From Hyphomicrobiales bacterium (GTDB taxonomy: Bacteria; Pseudomonadota; Alphaproteobacteria; Rhizobiales; Xanthobacteraceae): a stretch of 64,000 bases of DNA. The notes beneath the pieces are model-generated. The model did no database searches and was not told the DNA's origin. It was given only the letters and a program-made list of their open reading frames with translations. The position numbers were made by a program, and so were the translations under genes. Location of the stretch: the NCBI GenBank assembly GCA_003169835.1, contig PNAI01000032.1:62001-126000 (forward strand). Direction: 5' to 3'. Below are positions 51,713-62,441 of this stretch, piece by piece (the first letter of the stretch is position 1; each line of letters starts with the position of its first letter).

Positions 51713-52597
51713 GTGACGGGTACTAAGCGGAGAGACCATAGTCTCCTGTTCCGTGGAAATTCAGCGCGCGGGCGTACAGGCGTGCTGCTCATCCATGGAC
51801 TCGGGGGAACTCCTTTGGAGCTCAAGACGGTCGCGCGCGGACTTGCCGCGCGGGGATGGACCGTCTCATGCTGCCAGCTCGCCGGACATTGCGGCACCGA
51901 AGACGATTTGCTCGCAACCACCTGGGCCGATTGGTTCGCCAGTGCCGAACGGGCGCTGGCCGAACTCGAGCGCGAGTGCGACACCATTCTGGTCGGCGGG
52001 CTTTCGATCGGCGCGATGATCGCGTTGCGGCTGGCGGCGCTAAATCCCGATCGCGTGCACGGCTCCATCCTGTTCGCGCCCACGATGTGGTACGACGGCT
52101 GGGCGGTGCCTTGGTATCGTTTCATGCTCAAATTCGCGTTTAAGACGAAATGGCTCAAGCGCATGCGCTTTACCGAACGGCCTCCGTACGGAATCAAGGA
52201 CGAAGGCATCCGCGCGGTGGTGGCCGGTGCGATGCTCTCTGGCAGAACGGCAGAGGCGGGATTGACCTGCACGCCACTGGGTGCGTTGCGCGAGGCGGAC
52301 GAACTGGTGCGCGACGTGAAGGCGCGCCTGGGCTCGATCATCACACCGGCGCTGATCGTGCACCCGCGCGAAGACGACATCAGTGATCTGTCGAATGCGA
52401 TTTATCTGCAGCGCCGGCTCGGCGGATTGGCCGAATGCCTGGTGCTCGACGATAGCTATCATATTGTCACAGTCGATCGGCAGCGCGACATCCTCATCGA
52501 CCGCGCCGCCAACTTCATCGAATTCGTCGAGCGCCGCATCGCAGGCGCAGCCGCTGCCGAGAACGGCGGGCGCGTTGTGCCTTTGACGAAGGCGTAA
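51713..52597 (+). CDS. Alpha/beta hydrolase, carboxylesterase-like
   Basis: 294 aa. 'VLLIHGLGGTPLELKTVARG' oxyanion loop, nucleophile Ser in 'ILVGGLSIGAMIALRLAAL', Asp in 'LIVHPREDDISDLSNA', His in 'LVLDDSYHIVTVDRQRDIL'; this is the monoglyceride lipase/carboxylesterase (Est30-like) arrangement. A GTG start is required: the ATG two bases upstream is out of frame and followed by a stop. GGGGGG precedes it. Substrate not known. Confidence 0.88.
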   Translation: MTGTKRRDHSLLFRGNSARGRTGVLLIHGLGGTPLELKTVARGLAARGWTVSCCQLAGHCGTEDDLLATTWADWFASAERALAELERECDTILVGGLSIGAMIALRLAALNPDRVHGSILFAPTMWYDGWAVPWYRFMLKFAFKTKWLKRMRFTERPPYGIKDEGIRAVVAGAMLSGRTAEAGLTCTPLGALREADELVRDVKARLGSIITPALIVHPREDDISDLSNAIYLQRRLGGLAECLVLDDSYHIVTVDRQRDILIDRAANFIEFVERRIAGAAAAENGGRVVPLTKA

Positions 52598-52602
52598 TCG
52601 TC

Positions 52603-52935
52603 TCAAGTCTCGGTCGGTAATCGAGCCGCTTTCCACGCCAGAAGCCCGCCGGCAAGATGCGCGTCGTAAGGTAGCCCAGCGGCTTGCGCCGCCTGCGAGG
52701 CGGTGACAGAGCGCTTGCCGGAACGGCAGGCAAACACCACCTCGCGGCCCTTGGGATCGGGGATCTGCCCGGGATCGAAGCTGGAGAGCGGGACAATCGC
52801 CGCGCCGGGATAGCGCTCGACCGCCGTTTCATTGGGTTCGCGCACATCGACCAGCAACATGCGGCCTTCGGTCAAGCCGCGGGCGACTTCCGCGGGCGTG
52901 AGATCGCGCACTTTCGGACCTTCGGGATTGTTCAT
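52603..52935 (-). CDS. Single-domain rhodanese (sulfurtransferase)
   Basis: 110 aa. 'VRDLTPAEVARGLTEGRMLL', 'VDVREPNETAVERYPGAAIV' and active-site Cys in 'VVFACRSGKRSVTASQAAQA', with 'GLPYDAHLAGGLLAWKAARL' closing the fold. It transfers sulfane sulfur in the cytosol; the partner is unknown. It lies five bases from the hydrolase, tail to tail. Confidence 0.93.
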   Translation of the reverse strand: MNNPEGPKVRDLTPAEVARGLTEGRMLLVDVREPNETAVERYPGAAIVPLSSFDPGQIPDPKGREVVFACRSGKRSVTASQAAQAAGLPYDAHLAGGLLAWKAARLPTET

Positions 52936-52968
52936 GGGCAGTTACATAATCCTGAGCACGGGCAAACG

Positions 52969-53562
52969 CTAGAACAGCGGCTCATCGTAGACCTGCTTGC
53001 CGTCGACCAAAAGCCGCTTGACCGCGGCCCGGCCGCCCGACGCCACCGCGGCGACCACCGCAAGCTTGCCGTCGTTGCGCGCCTTTTCGATTTCCCGCCC
53101 CTCGCCTTGCGGGACGAAGAAACTTTCAAGGCCGTAGTCGAGCTGGACGGACGAACAAAATAATCGGCGGTTGTCGCCACAAAAACTGCGATCGGTGACG
53201 CGACCGCGGATCAGCACTTCGCCGGGGCCGACCGCGACCGGCTCGCGATGCGCCGACACGGGTACATGAAAGCCGTCGGCTCCGCGCGCAAGCTTGACGA
53301 ACACGAATTTGTCCGAGGCCGGCGTGTCCTTCAATTCGCCAGTCGACACCGAGGAGATATCGTAGTTGAGCACGACATAATCGCCGCGCAGGAAATCGCG
53401 CGGATCGACCGCGCGGGTCTTGAGCGTGACTTCGGTGCCGCTGCGCAAAATGCGCACGCGGTCGCCGACCATCAGCGCGATCAGAGCCACTTGAATGAGC
53501 CCTGCAGCCGCGAACAACCACAGGCGCGGAATGCGAGCGACGAATTCGGCGAGCTTGGTCAT
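52969..53562 (-). CDS. GDYXXLXY domain membrane-anchored protein
   Basis: 197 aa. One N-terminal transmembrane helix ('LWLFAAAGLIQVALIALMVG') is followed by a periplasmic domain with the family motif 'DFLRGDYVVLNYDISSVSTG'. Two cysteines ('SFCGDNRRLFCSSVQLDYGL') and the C-terminal 'GRAAVKRLLVDGKQVYDEPL' are also seen. The function of the family is unknown, but it is regularly encoded with DUF2157, as here (four-base ATGA overlap). The long upstream open frame belongs to DUF2157 in another frame. Confidence 0.9.
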   Translation of the reverse strand: MTKLAEFVARIPRLWLFAAAGLIQVALIALMVGDRVRILRSGTEVTLKTRAVDPRDFLRGDYVVLNYDISSVSTGELKDTPASDKFVFVKLARGADGFHVPVSAHREPVAVGPGEVLIRGRVTDRSFCGDNRRLFCSSVQLDYGLESFFVPQGEGREIEKARNDGKLAVVAAVASGGRAAVKRLLVDGKQVYDEPLF

Positions 53563-54836
53563 GTGCTGCTCTCTTGTATGCGGCTTTCTTGCGGCTTGAA
53601 CCGGCCGAGCAGGATCGCGAACCCGACCGCGATCGCGCCGGCCACCGCCAGGAAGAGCGTGCGCTTGATCAGCGAGCCTTGAAGCGCCCAGGTGATTGTC
53701 GCGATCGCCGTGGCCATTCCGAGCCAACCCGCCACCACACGCGGGCGGACATTATCGAGCATGCCGGAAACGATCAGGCCCAGCATCGCGATCAGCGCGA
53801 GCGAATAGTTCAGCCATTGATCTCCCCCCTTCGGCGCCCTGGTATAGCCACCCGCGATCAGCAGACCGAGACCCAGCGCAACGCCAACAAGCGCAGGCGC
53901 AATGCGACGGCCGATGGCGGCTGCGGCGAAAGCGAGAACCAGTCCGGCAATGGGGCAGCCGATCACCCACTGCGGCAGCGTTTGGCGGTAGCCGTCGATG
54001 ATGCCGAGCACGTTGAATGCCGTGACCACGACGAAAGACAAGGCGGCATAGGTGGCGAGTGTGCTGCCTAAGTTGCGCAGAGACTGCGGACCGATGCTCG
54101 TCATCGCGAGGCCAGCACCGAACATGAACGCTGCGCCGGCCGCGCCAATGTTGACCGGCTCCCAATGAAAAATCGAGACATAGCTCATTGCGATCATGGT
54201 CCACCAAGCACCTGCGGCCACCGCCACGAGATGGCGCGCCGTCGGCGCATTCCAGGCCACCGCCAGTCCCGCACAGACCAGCCAATAGGGGACAAACAGC
54301 AAGTGCGGAACTTCGTGCGCCTCGAACATGCGCATGCCGCTCCAGAGGCAGCCGGTCGCAAGCGCGACCGCAAGCGCACCGCGCGAGCCGGTCAGCCCTG
54401 CCGCAAGCAGCGCGCCGCCCGCCCAGAGCAACACGCCTGCGGAAAAATCGCCGCTCAGATGATACATCTGGCCGGTGAGCGCAATCGCGGCGCCGAAAAC
54501 GATGGAGCCCACCGTCGCGCTGATGTCGGCGAGATAGTCGCGGTCTTGACGCGCGAACATGGCGCCCAGCGCGTAGGCGCAGCCGATGCCGGCAAGCAAA
54601 ATCGCAAACCGCGCTGGGCGGACGATTTCGGTCCAGTTGGCGGCGACGAAGATAAGAAACGCCGCGGCGATGAGCAACGCGCCGATGATTCCGACAACGG
54701 TCGGGATGTTGATGCCCTTTGGCGCGGGCCCGAGCTTTACGCGAATGGAATTGGCGATGGACGGCGTGATGATGCCCTCGCCCTGCCAAGTCTTGAGATC
54801 GGCATCGAGACGCTGCCGATAGGCCGCTTCAAGCAT
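53559..54836 (-). CDS. DUF2157 polytopic membrane protein
   Basis: 425 aa. A soluble N-terminal DUF2157 segment ('YRQRLDADLKTWQGEGIITP') is followed by roughly eleven hydrophobic helices, for example 'IPTVVGIIGALLIAAAFLIF' and 'TVGSIVFGAAIALTGQMYHL' (a family signature). It overlaps the GDYXXLXY gene by four bases, so the two very likely form one membrane complex. Role unknown. Confidence 0.88.
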   Translation of the reverse strand: MLEAAYRQRLDADLKTWQGEGIITPSIANSIRVKLGPAPKGINIPTVVGIIGALLIAAAFLIFVAANWTEIVRPARFAILLAGIGCAYALGAMFARQDRDYLADISATVGSIVFGAAIALTGQMYHLSGDFSAGVLLWAGGALLAAGLTGSRGALAVALATGCLWSGMRMFEAHEVPHLLFVPYWLVCAGLAVAWNAPTARHLVAVAAGAWWTMIAMSYVSIFHWEPVNIGAAGAAFMFGAGLAMTSIGPQSLRNLGSTLATYAALSFVVVTAFNVLGIIDGYRQTLPQWVIGCPIAGLVLAFAAAAIGRRIAPALVGVALGLGLLIAGGYTRAPKGGDQWLNYSLALIAMLGLIVSGMLDNVRPRVVAGWLGMATAIATITWALQGSLIKRTLFLAVAGAIAVGFAILLGRFKPQESRIQESST

Positions 54837-54861
54837 CGCGTATCACCTGGAAATCGTTTGG

Positions 54862-55827
54862 TTACTCAGGCTGGATATTGGCAACTCGCGCGACGTTCGT
54901 CCACTTTTCGATCTCGCTCTTGATAAACTGTGCGAAGTCGGAGGGCGTGCTGCCAACCGCTTCAGCTCCATCGGACACTAGGCGCGCCTTGACCTCCGGC
55001 AACTTCAAGGCCCGCGTGGTTACAGCGTAGAGACGCTGCACGATTTCCGGCGGCGTCCCGGCCGGCGCCAGCAGGCCATACCATTGCAGCGCTTCGTAGC
55101 CCGGCACACCAGCTTCGGCCATGGTCGGAATATCGGGCAGACCTTCCGCGCGCTTTGCGCCGGTGACCGCGAGCGCGCGCAACTTGCCGTTTTCAATGAG
55201 CGACTTGGCGGTGAGCGTGTTCGAGAGCACGATCGGAACATGCCCGCCCAAAGTTTCAGTCACGGCCGGGCCGGTGCCGCGGAACGGCACATGCACCAGA
55301 TTGATGCCCGCCATGTATTTGAGCAGCTCGACGCCCATGTGCGGCGAGGTGCCGACACCGGCGGAGGCGTAAGTCAATTCGCCGGGCTTAAGCTTGGCGA
55401 GCGCAATCAGTTCTTTGAGCGTCGTCACCGGCAGCGAAGGATGGACGAGCAGCACGTTCGGCAGCGACGCGACTTGGCTGATGGGGGCGAAATCACGCAC
55501 CGGGTCGTAGCGGATGTTCTTGAACATGATGGGATTAAGCGCGAGCGTGCTCGCGACCATCACGATCGTGTAGCCGTCAGGCGCGGAACGTGCGACGGCC
55601 TCGATCCCGATCGACTGGCCGGCGCCGGGGCGGTTTTCCACGAACCACTGTCCGCCCATGGCTTTCGAAAAGTAGTCGGCGAGCACGCGCGCGAGGATGT
55701 CGGTGCCGCCGCCGGGCGAAGACGGCACGACCATGCGCACCGGGCGTTGCGGATAGTTCGCCTGCGCCCTGCCCTCGCCAATCAGAAGACAAAGACCCAG
55801 CAGCCCCAACAGCAGCGATCGATGCAT
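54862..55827 (-). CDS. Bug/TctC-type substrate-binding protein (second copy)
   Basis: 321-aa periplasmic protein with signal peptide to 'GEGRAQA', 'NYPQRPVRMVVPSSPGGGTD', 'FVENRPGAGQSIGIEAVARS', 'APDGYTIVMVASTLALNP', 'ELTYASAGVGTSPHMGVELL' and 'VPFRGTGPAVTETLGGHVPI'. As with the copy at 35-36 kb, no TctA/TctB lies nearby. It is the upstream gene's neighbour by only 25 bases, but the link with DUF2157 is probably accidental. Confidence 0.92.
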   Translation of the reverse strand: MHRSLLLGLLGLCLLIGEGRAQANYPQRPVRMVVPSSPGGGTDILARVLADYFSKAMGGQWFVENRPGAGQSIGIEAVARSAPDGYTIVMVASTLALNPIMFKNIRYDPVRDFAPISQVASLPNVLLVHPSLPVTTLKELIALAKLKPGELTYASAGVGTSPHMGVELLKYMAGINLVHVPFRGTGPAVTETLGGHVPIVLSNTLTAKSLIENGKLRALAVTGAKRAEGLPDIPTMAEAGVPGYEALQWYGLLAPAGTPPEIVQRLYAVTTRALKLPEVKARLVSDGAEAVGSTPSDFAQFIKSEIEKWTNVARVANIQPE

Positions 55828-55915
55828 CGCAAAGTGTCCCTCTGCAAGAGCGGCATCTTATACGCCGCGCGCGGGCGTCGATAGCTGAGGGTTCACGCGC
55901 AACGCCGGCCGGCGA

Positions 55916-57946
55916 TCAGGCCGCCCGTACGGTCTCGAGAAATTTCTCGACCTGCAGCTTGAGGACATTGCCCTCACTCGCGAGCTGGCTTGCGAAGTAG
56001 AACACTTGATTTGCGGCGGAGCCGGTCGCGCTGGCGTCAATCTCCAGGTTTTTGATCTTCGCCGTCACACTGTCGGTGCCCTGCGCCGCCTCCTGGACGT
56101 TGATGGCGATCTCGCGCGTGGCCGCGTGCTGCTCCTCCACTGCCGCGGTGATCGCTGTCGCGATCTCCGAAACGCGGTGGATGATCGAGCCGATTTCCTT
56201 GATCGCCGATACGGAATCCTTGGTGACGGCCTGAATATCGGCAATCTGTCCCGCGATCTCTTCCGTCGCCTTGGCGGTTTGGCTGGCCAGGTGCTTGACC
56301 TCGGACGCCACGACCGCAAAGCCGCGGCCGGCGTCGCCGGCGCGCGCCGCTTCAATCGTGGCATTAAGCGCCAGCAGGTTGGTCTGCTCCGCAATATCGG
56401 TGATGAGTTTCAAGACGTGCCCGATGCGATCGGCAACCTTCGACATTTGCGTGATCCGCGCGTCGGTCGTCGCCGCCCCGCGAACTGCCTGGCTGGCGAT
56501 ATCGCGAGAATGCTGGGCCTGCTGGCCGATCTCGGCAATGGACAAGGCGAGTTGATCGGAAGCTGTGGCGACGGAGCGGACATTCTTCGAGGCTTCGGTC
56601 GCAGCAACCGAAACGGAATTGGCGAGCTGGTGGGTGAGATCGGCGGTTTCGGTCAATGATTTCGCAGTGCCTTGCAATTCGCCGGTGGCGCGGGACACCG
56701 CTTTGACGATTGCGCCCACGGCCTGCTCGAACTCATCGGCGAGCCGGTGCGTCTGCTCCCGGCGCACCAGCGCCGCTTCCGAGACCGCGCGTTTTTTCTC
56801 CGCTTCCAACTCCTGCATTCGCGACAGGTTGTCCCTGAAGACGTTGGCCGCGCGCGCAGCATCGCCGACCTCGTCACCCCGCTCCTGATATGGGATTTGG
56901 ACGTCGTTGCGGCCGCCGGCGAGCTGCATCAACATCTCCGCAACCCGGCGGATCGGACGGCCGATCGTCAAGGACGAGAAGAACGCTACGCCGACCAGCA
57001 CCAGGATGATCAGCGATCCGGCGATCAGGTTGACCAAGGCTGCTCGCGCGGCCTCCGTGACGATCAGATCGGCCAGCTTGTCCGCGCGCTTATCCGCTCC
57101 GATCGCCATGAGCCGGAGCGTATCGCTTGCTTTGGCGCGCTGGGGTTCGGCACGTTGCTGCAGGAGTTCGTCTTGGGCTTGCACGGAGCGCGTCAACGAA
57201 TTGACGAGCGCCCGATATCGTGGCGGATACCCCATCAGCTCTTCGATCGCCGCACGCGCGGCCGGTTCACGGATCATGCCGTGCGACTCTTCCAGAAGCA
57301 GCGAGGCGGTGCTAAGCGCATCGACAATCTGCCGCATCTCATTGTCCTCGTTGCGCACGAACCGAATCCAGGACATCAGTCCCGCCCGCATGAATTCCGA
57401 GTTCGCCTGCTGAAGATCGTTTTCCAAAGCCTGGCGATTGCGGGCGACCGATATGGCCGCGCCGTTGATCAGCTCATTGAAGGTCTTCACCCAAGATGCG
57501 TATTCGTTTGATTGACCGCGACGAAAATCGATGATTTCAAGTTGAATAGCAGCGATCAATTGCGCGGTCGCGACGTAGGTGTTGAAGGCCTCCTTTGCGG
57601 TCAGCAGAAACTGGCGATCTTCTTCCAGCGTTGCCATCGAAATCGCGCCGTCGTAGGCGACATTGGCGTCGAGCGCGCGGCTTTTGAGATGCTGGAGAAC
57701 GTGGGTGACGGTTGGAGCGTCCTTCGCCAGCCGGATATCGCGATCGACCGAAATCAGCTCGTTGAGGATGAGCCTGGCTTCCAAGGCGGCCTGCTGAAGC
57801 TCGCGGCTTTGGGACGCCTTGTTCATCAGCTCATGCGTCACCTTGTTGACGCGCGCCTGATTGCCGACCATGCCCGCGACCAGCACGAGTCCTACGAACG
57901 CGGAAACACTGAGCTTGGTCCCAATTCGAATTTTCAATTTGCTCAT
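55916..57946 (-). CDS. Methyl-accepting chemotaxis protein
   Basis: 676-aa inner-membrane receptor. TM1 is about 10-30 ('[20 protein letters not shown]'), the periplasmic helical sensor about 32-295, TM2 about 305-328 ('[20 protein letters not shown]'), HAMP about 330-385 ('[20 protein letters not shown]'), signalling domain to the end. The conserved hairpin tip is '[20 protein letters not shown]', followed by '[20 protein letters not shown]'. The C-terminus lacks an NWETF-like CheR site. Che genes are not here, but motA/motB are 5 kb away. Ligand unknown. Confidence 0.95.
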   Translation of the reverse strand: MSKLKIRIGTKLSVSAFVGLVLVAGMVGNQARVNKVTHELMNKASQSRELQQAALEARLILNELISVDRDIRLAKDAPTVTHVLQHLKSRALDANVAYDGAISMATLEEDRQFLLTAKEAFNTYVATAQLIAAIQLEIIDFRRGQSNEYASWVKTFNELINGAAISVARNRQALENDLQQANSEFMRAGLMSWIRFVRNEDNEMRQIVDALSTASLLLEESHGMIREPAARAAIEELMGYPPRYRALVNSLTRSVQAQDELLQQRAEPQRAKASDTLRLMAIGADKRADKLADLIVTEAARAALVNLIAGSLIILVLVGVAFFSSLTIGRPIRRVAEMLMQLAGGRNDVQIPYQERGDEVGDAARAANVFRDNLSRMQELEAEKKRAVSEAALVRREQTHRLADEFEQAVGAIVKAVSRATGELQGTAKSLTETADLTHQLANSVSVAATEASKNVRSVATASDQLALSIAEIGQQAQHSRDIASQAVRGAATTDARITQMSKVADRIGHVLKLITDIAEQTNLLALNATIEAARAGDAGRGFAVVASEVKHLASQTAKATEEIAGQIADIQAVTKDSVSAIKEIGSIIHRVSEIATAITAAVEEQHAATREIAINVQEAAQGTDSVTAKIKNLEIDASATGSAANQVFYFASQLASEGNVLKLQVEKFLETVRAA

Positions 57947-58191
57947 GGGCCGCGGAACTCATGGGGATGAGGCACGGCAAACAGGTATTAGGCAGATTTC
58001 TTTAGCTCTCGTTAACATTTCGAGGTTTGCGGGCTAAAGGGCCAAAAAACACAGGCGTATCGGTATTTTTACGGGCCTTTGACCGCCTGCGCGCGGCCCG
58101 ATATCGAAGGCCATTCACCGCGAAAACGCACGCAATTCACGCAGGGGACCGAGGATCGACCGGCGCTCTATCGTCGCTCTAGATGGTCACC

Positions 58192-60120
58192 TTAAATAGT
58201 CACTTGGGTGCCGACTTCGACCACGCGGTTGGTGGGGATCTGGAAATAGTCGGTGGCGTCGTTGGCGGAGCGGGCCAGTACGATGAACAGGCGGTCCTGC
58301 CAGCGCGGCATGCCGGAATGGGCGGCAGGCTTGAGCATGCGGCGCGAGAGGAAGAACGACGTCGACATGATGTCAAACTGCCAGCCGAGCTTGCGGGCGA
58401 TGGCGAGCGCCTTGGGCACGTTTGGCGACTCCATGAATCCGAAACGGATGTGCACGCGGGAGAACGTTTTGCCGACCGGTTCGATGCGCACGCGCTCTTC
58501 GTCCGGCACGCGAGGTGTGGAGGCGTTCTCGATGGTGAGGATGACGTTCTTTTCGTGCAGCACTTTGTAGTGCTTGAGGCTGTGCATGAGCGCGGTCGGC
58601 GCGCTCATAGGATCGCTGGTGAGGAACACCGCCGTGCCGGGCACGCGCTGGGGCGGCTTTTTCTCCAACATCTCGATCAACGCATCGAGCGGCGTCTCCT
58701 GGCGGCGGGTCTTTTCGAACAACAGCCGGCTACCGCGCCGCCAAGTGTACATCAGCGCCATGATCACGCCGCCGAGCGCGAGCGGCATCCAGCCACCTTC
58801 GAGGACTTTGAGCATGTTGGCGCCAAAAAAAACCAGATCGAGCATGAGAAACGGGCCGATCAGCGCCGCCGCCATCCAGGGTGACCAGCGCCATCCCTTG
58901 TAGATCACCACGAACGCCATCGCGGAGGTGACCACCATGGTACCGCTCACCGCAATGCCGTAGGCGGAGGCGAGCGCGCTCGATGAGCGGAACAGACCGA
59001 CCAGCAGCAGCACGCCGATCAGCAGCAGCAGGTTGACGCGCGGCATGTAGATCTGCCCGACCTGGGTTTCGGATGTGTGGCGGATTTCGAGCCGCGGCAG
59101 CAGTCCAAGCTGGATCGCCTGGCGCGAGAGCGAATAGGCGCCTGTGATCACCGCCTGGCTCGCGATCACGGTGGCCGCCGTTGCGAGCACGACCATCGGC
59201 AGGAGCGCCCAGTCGGGATAGAGAAGGAAGAAGGGATTCTCGATCGCCTTGGGATCGGCGAGCACAAGCGCGCCCTGCCCGAGATAATTGAGCGCAAGCG
59301 CCGGCAGCACGATAGCAACCCAAGCGGTCTGGATCGGCTTGCGGCCGAAATGACCCAAATCGGCGTAGAGCGCTTCCGCGCCGGTCACCGCAAGAAAAAC
59401 GGCGCCAAGCGTCGCCAATCCGATCAAGCCGTGGCTCACAAGAAAGCGAATGCCATGCAACGGATTAAGCGCTGCGAGCACGCTCCAATTGGTCGCGAGG
59501 TGCCACAGGCCGGCAATTGCGATTGCAATAAACCAAACAAGCGTCACAGGACCGAAGAACGTTGCGACCTTGGCGGTGCCGCGCGATTGGACCGCGAACA
59601 GCACGATGAGGATCACGATCGTGAGCGGCACGATATAGGAATCGAAAGCCTGTGTCTTGATCTTTAGACCTTCAACGGCGGAGAGCACCGAGAGCGCGGG
59701 CGTGATTATTGCATCTCCATAAAACAGACCGGCGCTGATGACGCCGAACAGTGCGATCGCGCCGATGTTTTTGCCGACCGCACGCTGCGCCAATGCCATC
59801 AGCGTCAGCGTGCCGCCCTCGCCGTGGTTGTCGGCGCGCAGCAGGATCAACACGTATTTGAGCGTAACGACGATGAAGAGCGCCCATAGGATCAGCGAAA
59901 GCACGCCAAGCACGGCTTCGCTGGTGGCGGTGCCGCCGGTGCCGACCGCGGCATTGACCGCTTCGCGCAGCGCGTAGAGCGGGCTCGTGCCAATGTCGCC
60001 GTAGACGACGCCGATGCTGCCCAGTGTGAGAGGCCAGAAGCCGGTGCGCGATGAACGCGCTTCGCCCTTGTCGTGGGCGCGCATTTCGCTCCCGTGGGGA
60101 GCCGTCACTGTCTGGATCAT
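58192..60120 (-). CDS. kup: Low-affinity potassium transporter Kup (first copy)
   Basis: 642-aa K+/H+ symporter with about twelve helices and a C-terminal cytosolic domain. '[20 protein letters not shown]', '[20 protein letters not shown]', '[20 protein letters not shown]' and '[20 protein letters not shown]' are Kup hallmarks; the C-terminus is '[11 protein letters not shown]'. An internal Met at residue 13 is an alternative start. It has a second, homologous gene just upstream, probably a tandem duplication. The 245 bases after its end hold no recognisable gene. Confidence 0.95.
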   Translation of the reverse strand: MIQTVTAPHGSEMRAHDKGEARSSRTGFWPLTLGSIGVVYGDIGTSPLYALREAVNAAVGTGGTATSEAVLGVLSLILWALFIVVTLKYVLILLRADNHGEGGTLTLMALAQRAVGKNIGAIALFGVISAGLFYGDAIITPALSVLSAVEGLKIKTQAFDSYIVPLTIVILIVLFAVQSRGTAKVATFFGPVTLVWFIAIAIAGLWHLATNWSVLAALNPLHGIRFLVSHGLIGLATLGAVFLAVTGAEALYADLGHFGRKPIQTAWVAIVLPALALNYLGQGALVLADPKAIENPFFLLYPDWALLPMVVLATAATVIASQAVITGAYSLSRQAIQLGLLPRLEIRHTSETQVGQIYMPRVNLLLLIGVLLLVGLFRSSSALASAYGIAVSGTMVVTSAMAFVVIYKGWRWSPWMAAALIGPFLMLDLVFFGANMLKVLEGGWMPLALGGVIMALMYTWRRGSRLLFEKTRRQETPLDALIEMLEKKPPQRVPGTAVFLTSDPMSAPTALMHSLKHYKVLHEKNVILTIENASTPRVPDEERVRIEPVGKTFSRVHIRFGFMESPNVPKALAIARKLGWQFDIMSTSFFLSRRMLKPAAHSGMPRWQDRLFIVLARSANDATDYFQIPTNRVVEVGTQVTI

Positions 60121-60342
60121 TTGAATGTCGGGGTTGGGAATGGTTGGATTTGCTGCGATGCAATAACCAGGCGGCGGTGTATACTACCAACGCGTTCATT
60201 GCACGCTGGTTTAAGCGCGATGCTTGCGGGCCTGCCATGCAGAAAAAAAGTTACTCGGGGTCACTATCTTATCGCCCAGAAACACAAATAGCTTAATTAT
60301 ATCATACATTTTGTTCTGTTCCGGCGGTGTCACACCGTGACA

Positions 60343-62260
60343 TCACACTGTGACCTGGGTGCCGACTTCCACCACCCGCCCGGTGGGAATCTGGAAGAAA
60401 TCCGTAGCATCGCTGGCGCTCTTCGCAAGTGCAATGAACAGGCGGTCCTGCCAGCGCGGCATGCAGGAATGCGCCGCCGGTTTGAGCGCGCGGCGCGAGA
60501 GGAAAAACGACGTCGACATGATGTCGAATTGCCAGCCGAGCTTGCGCGCGATGGCAAGAGCCTTGGGCACGTTGGGCGATTCCATATAGCCAAACTTGAG
60601 CGAAACGCGGCTGAAGCGGGGGGATATCGGCGTGATCGTCACGCGTTCCTCTTCGCTCACGCGCGGCGTGTCGGCGGTGATGATGGTGAGAATCACGTTT
60701 TTCTCGTGCAGAACTTTGTTGTGCTTGAGATTGTGCAAGAGCGCGGTCGGGGCGAAGTCGGGATCGCTGGTGAGGAACACGGCGGTGCCGGGCACGGAGT
60801 GCGGCGGCTTCTTTTCCATGCTGCGCAGCAGCGTTTCGATCGGCACTTCGGTGCGGCGCGTCTTGTGGACAAGAATGCGCGTTCCGCGCTGCCAGGTGAG
60901 AATGAGCAGCACCATGGACGCGCCAAACAGCAGCGGCGCCCACGCGCCTTCAAACAGCTTGAGCATATTGGCGGACAAGAAAGTGAAATCGACGACCACG
61001 AGGGGGATCATCATCAGCGCCGCCAGCCACCATCGCATCTGCCAGAGTTTCCAAATCACGATGAATCCCAAAATACCGTCGACCACCATGGTCGTCGCGA
61101 CGGCGATGCCATAGGCCGAGGCGAGAGAGTTCGAGGTGTGGAACATCAGCACCAGCAGCACCGCGCCCACCAGCAGCGCACCGTTGGCACGCGGGATGTA
61201 GATCTGGCCGGAAAAAGCTTCCGACGTATGCAGGATGGTAAGCCGCGGCAACAGGCCGAGCTGGATCGCCTGGCGCACCAGTGAATACGCTCCGGTGATC
61301 ACGGCTTGGCTCGCGATCACGGTGGCGGGTCGCAAGCACCACCATGGGCAGGAGCAATGTCTCCGGCACCATGCGATAGAACGGATTCTCGATCGCCGCC
61401 GGATTTGCCAACAACATCGCGCCCTGTCCAAAATAGTTGAGCAGCAGCGCGGGTAGCACAAGCCAGAACCACGCCAAGTGAATTGGCCGCCGGCCGAAAT
61501 GGCCAAGATCGGCGTAAAGCGCTTCGCCGCCGGTGACGGCCAGAAATATCGCGCCAAGGGTGACGAGACCGATATGGCCGTGCGTGTAAAGGAAACGAAT
61601 AGCGTAAATCGGATTGACTGCAGTTAAAACGCCGGGATCGTTCGCCAGATGAAACAGTCCGACGGCGGCGATGGCAACAAACCACACCACCATCACCGGC
61701 CCAAAGAATGCCGCGACCTTGGCGGTGCCGCGGCGTTGAACCGCAAACAGCGCGATCAGGATCGCGACAGTGAGCGGGACGACGAAGTGCTCGAAGGCCG
61801 GTGTCACGAGTTTCAAGCCCTCGACCGCCGACAAAACGGAGATCGCGGGCGTGATCACGGAATCGCCGAGGAACATGGAGGCGCCGATGACGCCTAAGAT
61901 CAGCACCAGCGGCGTGCGCCGTCCGATCGCGCGCGTGGCCAGCGCGGTCAAGGAGAGCGTTCCGCCCTCCCCGTTGTTATCGGCGCGCAGCAAAATCAGA
62001 ATGTATTTGATGGTTACGACGACGATCAAAGCCCACAGGATGAGCGAGAGCACCCCCAGCACCGTGTCGCGGGTGATCGGACCGGATTCCGCCGCCGCGG
62101 CCACGGCAACCCGAAATGCATAAAGCGGGCTGGTGCCGATGTCGCCATAGACGACACCGATGCTGCCGAGCGCCAACGCAAAAATACCGCTCGGCGAGCT
62201 TGTCGCGCCGTTGGTATGAGGCGGCATCTCGCTCCCTTCGGGAGCAGGTTCGTGTTTCAT
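60343..62260 (-). pseudogene. kup: Second Kup potassium transporter, frameshifted
   Basis: The N-terminal two-thirds (from ATG 62260: '[20 protein letters not shown]', '[20 protein letters not shown]', '[20 protein letters not shown]') is normal up to '[17 protein letters not shown]' and then leaves the family frame. The remainder ('[20 protein letters not shown]' to '[12 protein letters not shown]') continues in another frame to 60343. The break is near 61324-61335. The intact copy has seven codons where this has 19 bases (GCGACC-CGCCACCGTGATC), so one GC dinucleotide is missing. Otherwise the gene is complete and well conserved, which suggests a recent event or a sequence error. Confidence 0.85.
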
Positions 62261-62441
62261 GGATAGTTGATCTGTATTGCTGCGCTGCAACAAATCAGCA
62301 CCGCGCTGTATAGCACTGACTTAAGTCAAAAAACATGCCCTAACTCATCTTTGGCAGTTCGCCATGAATGGACAACGATGGGTCTCGTGGCTCGGTTGCA
62401 CCCCGGATTGGCCTCTCGAATCGGCCGGAGATCAGCGTCGT

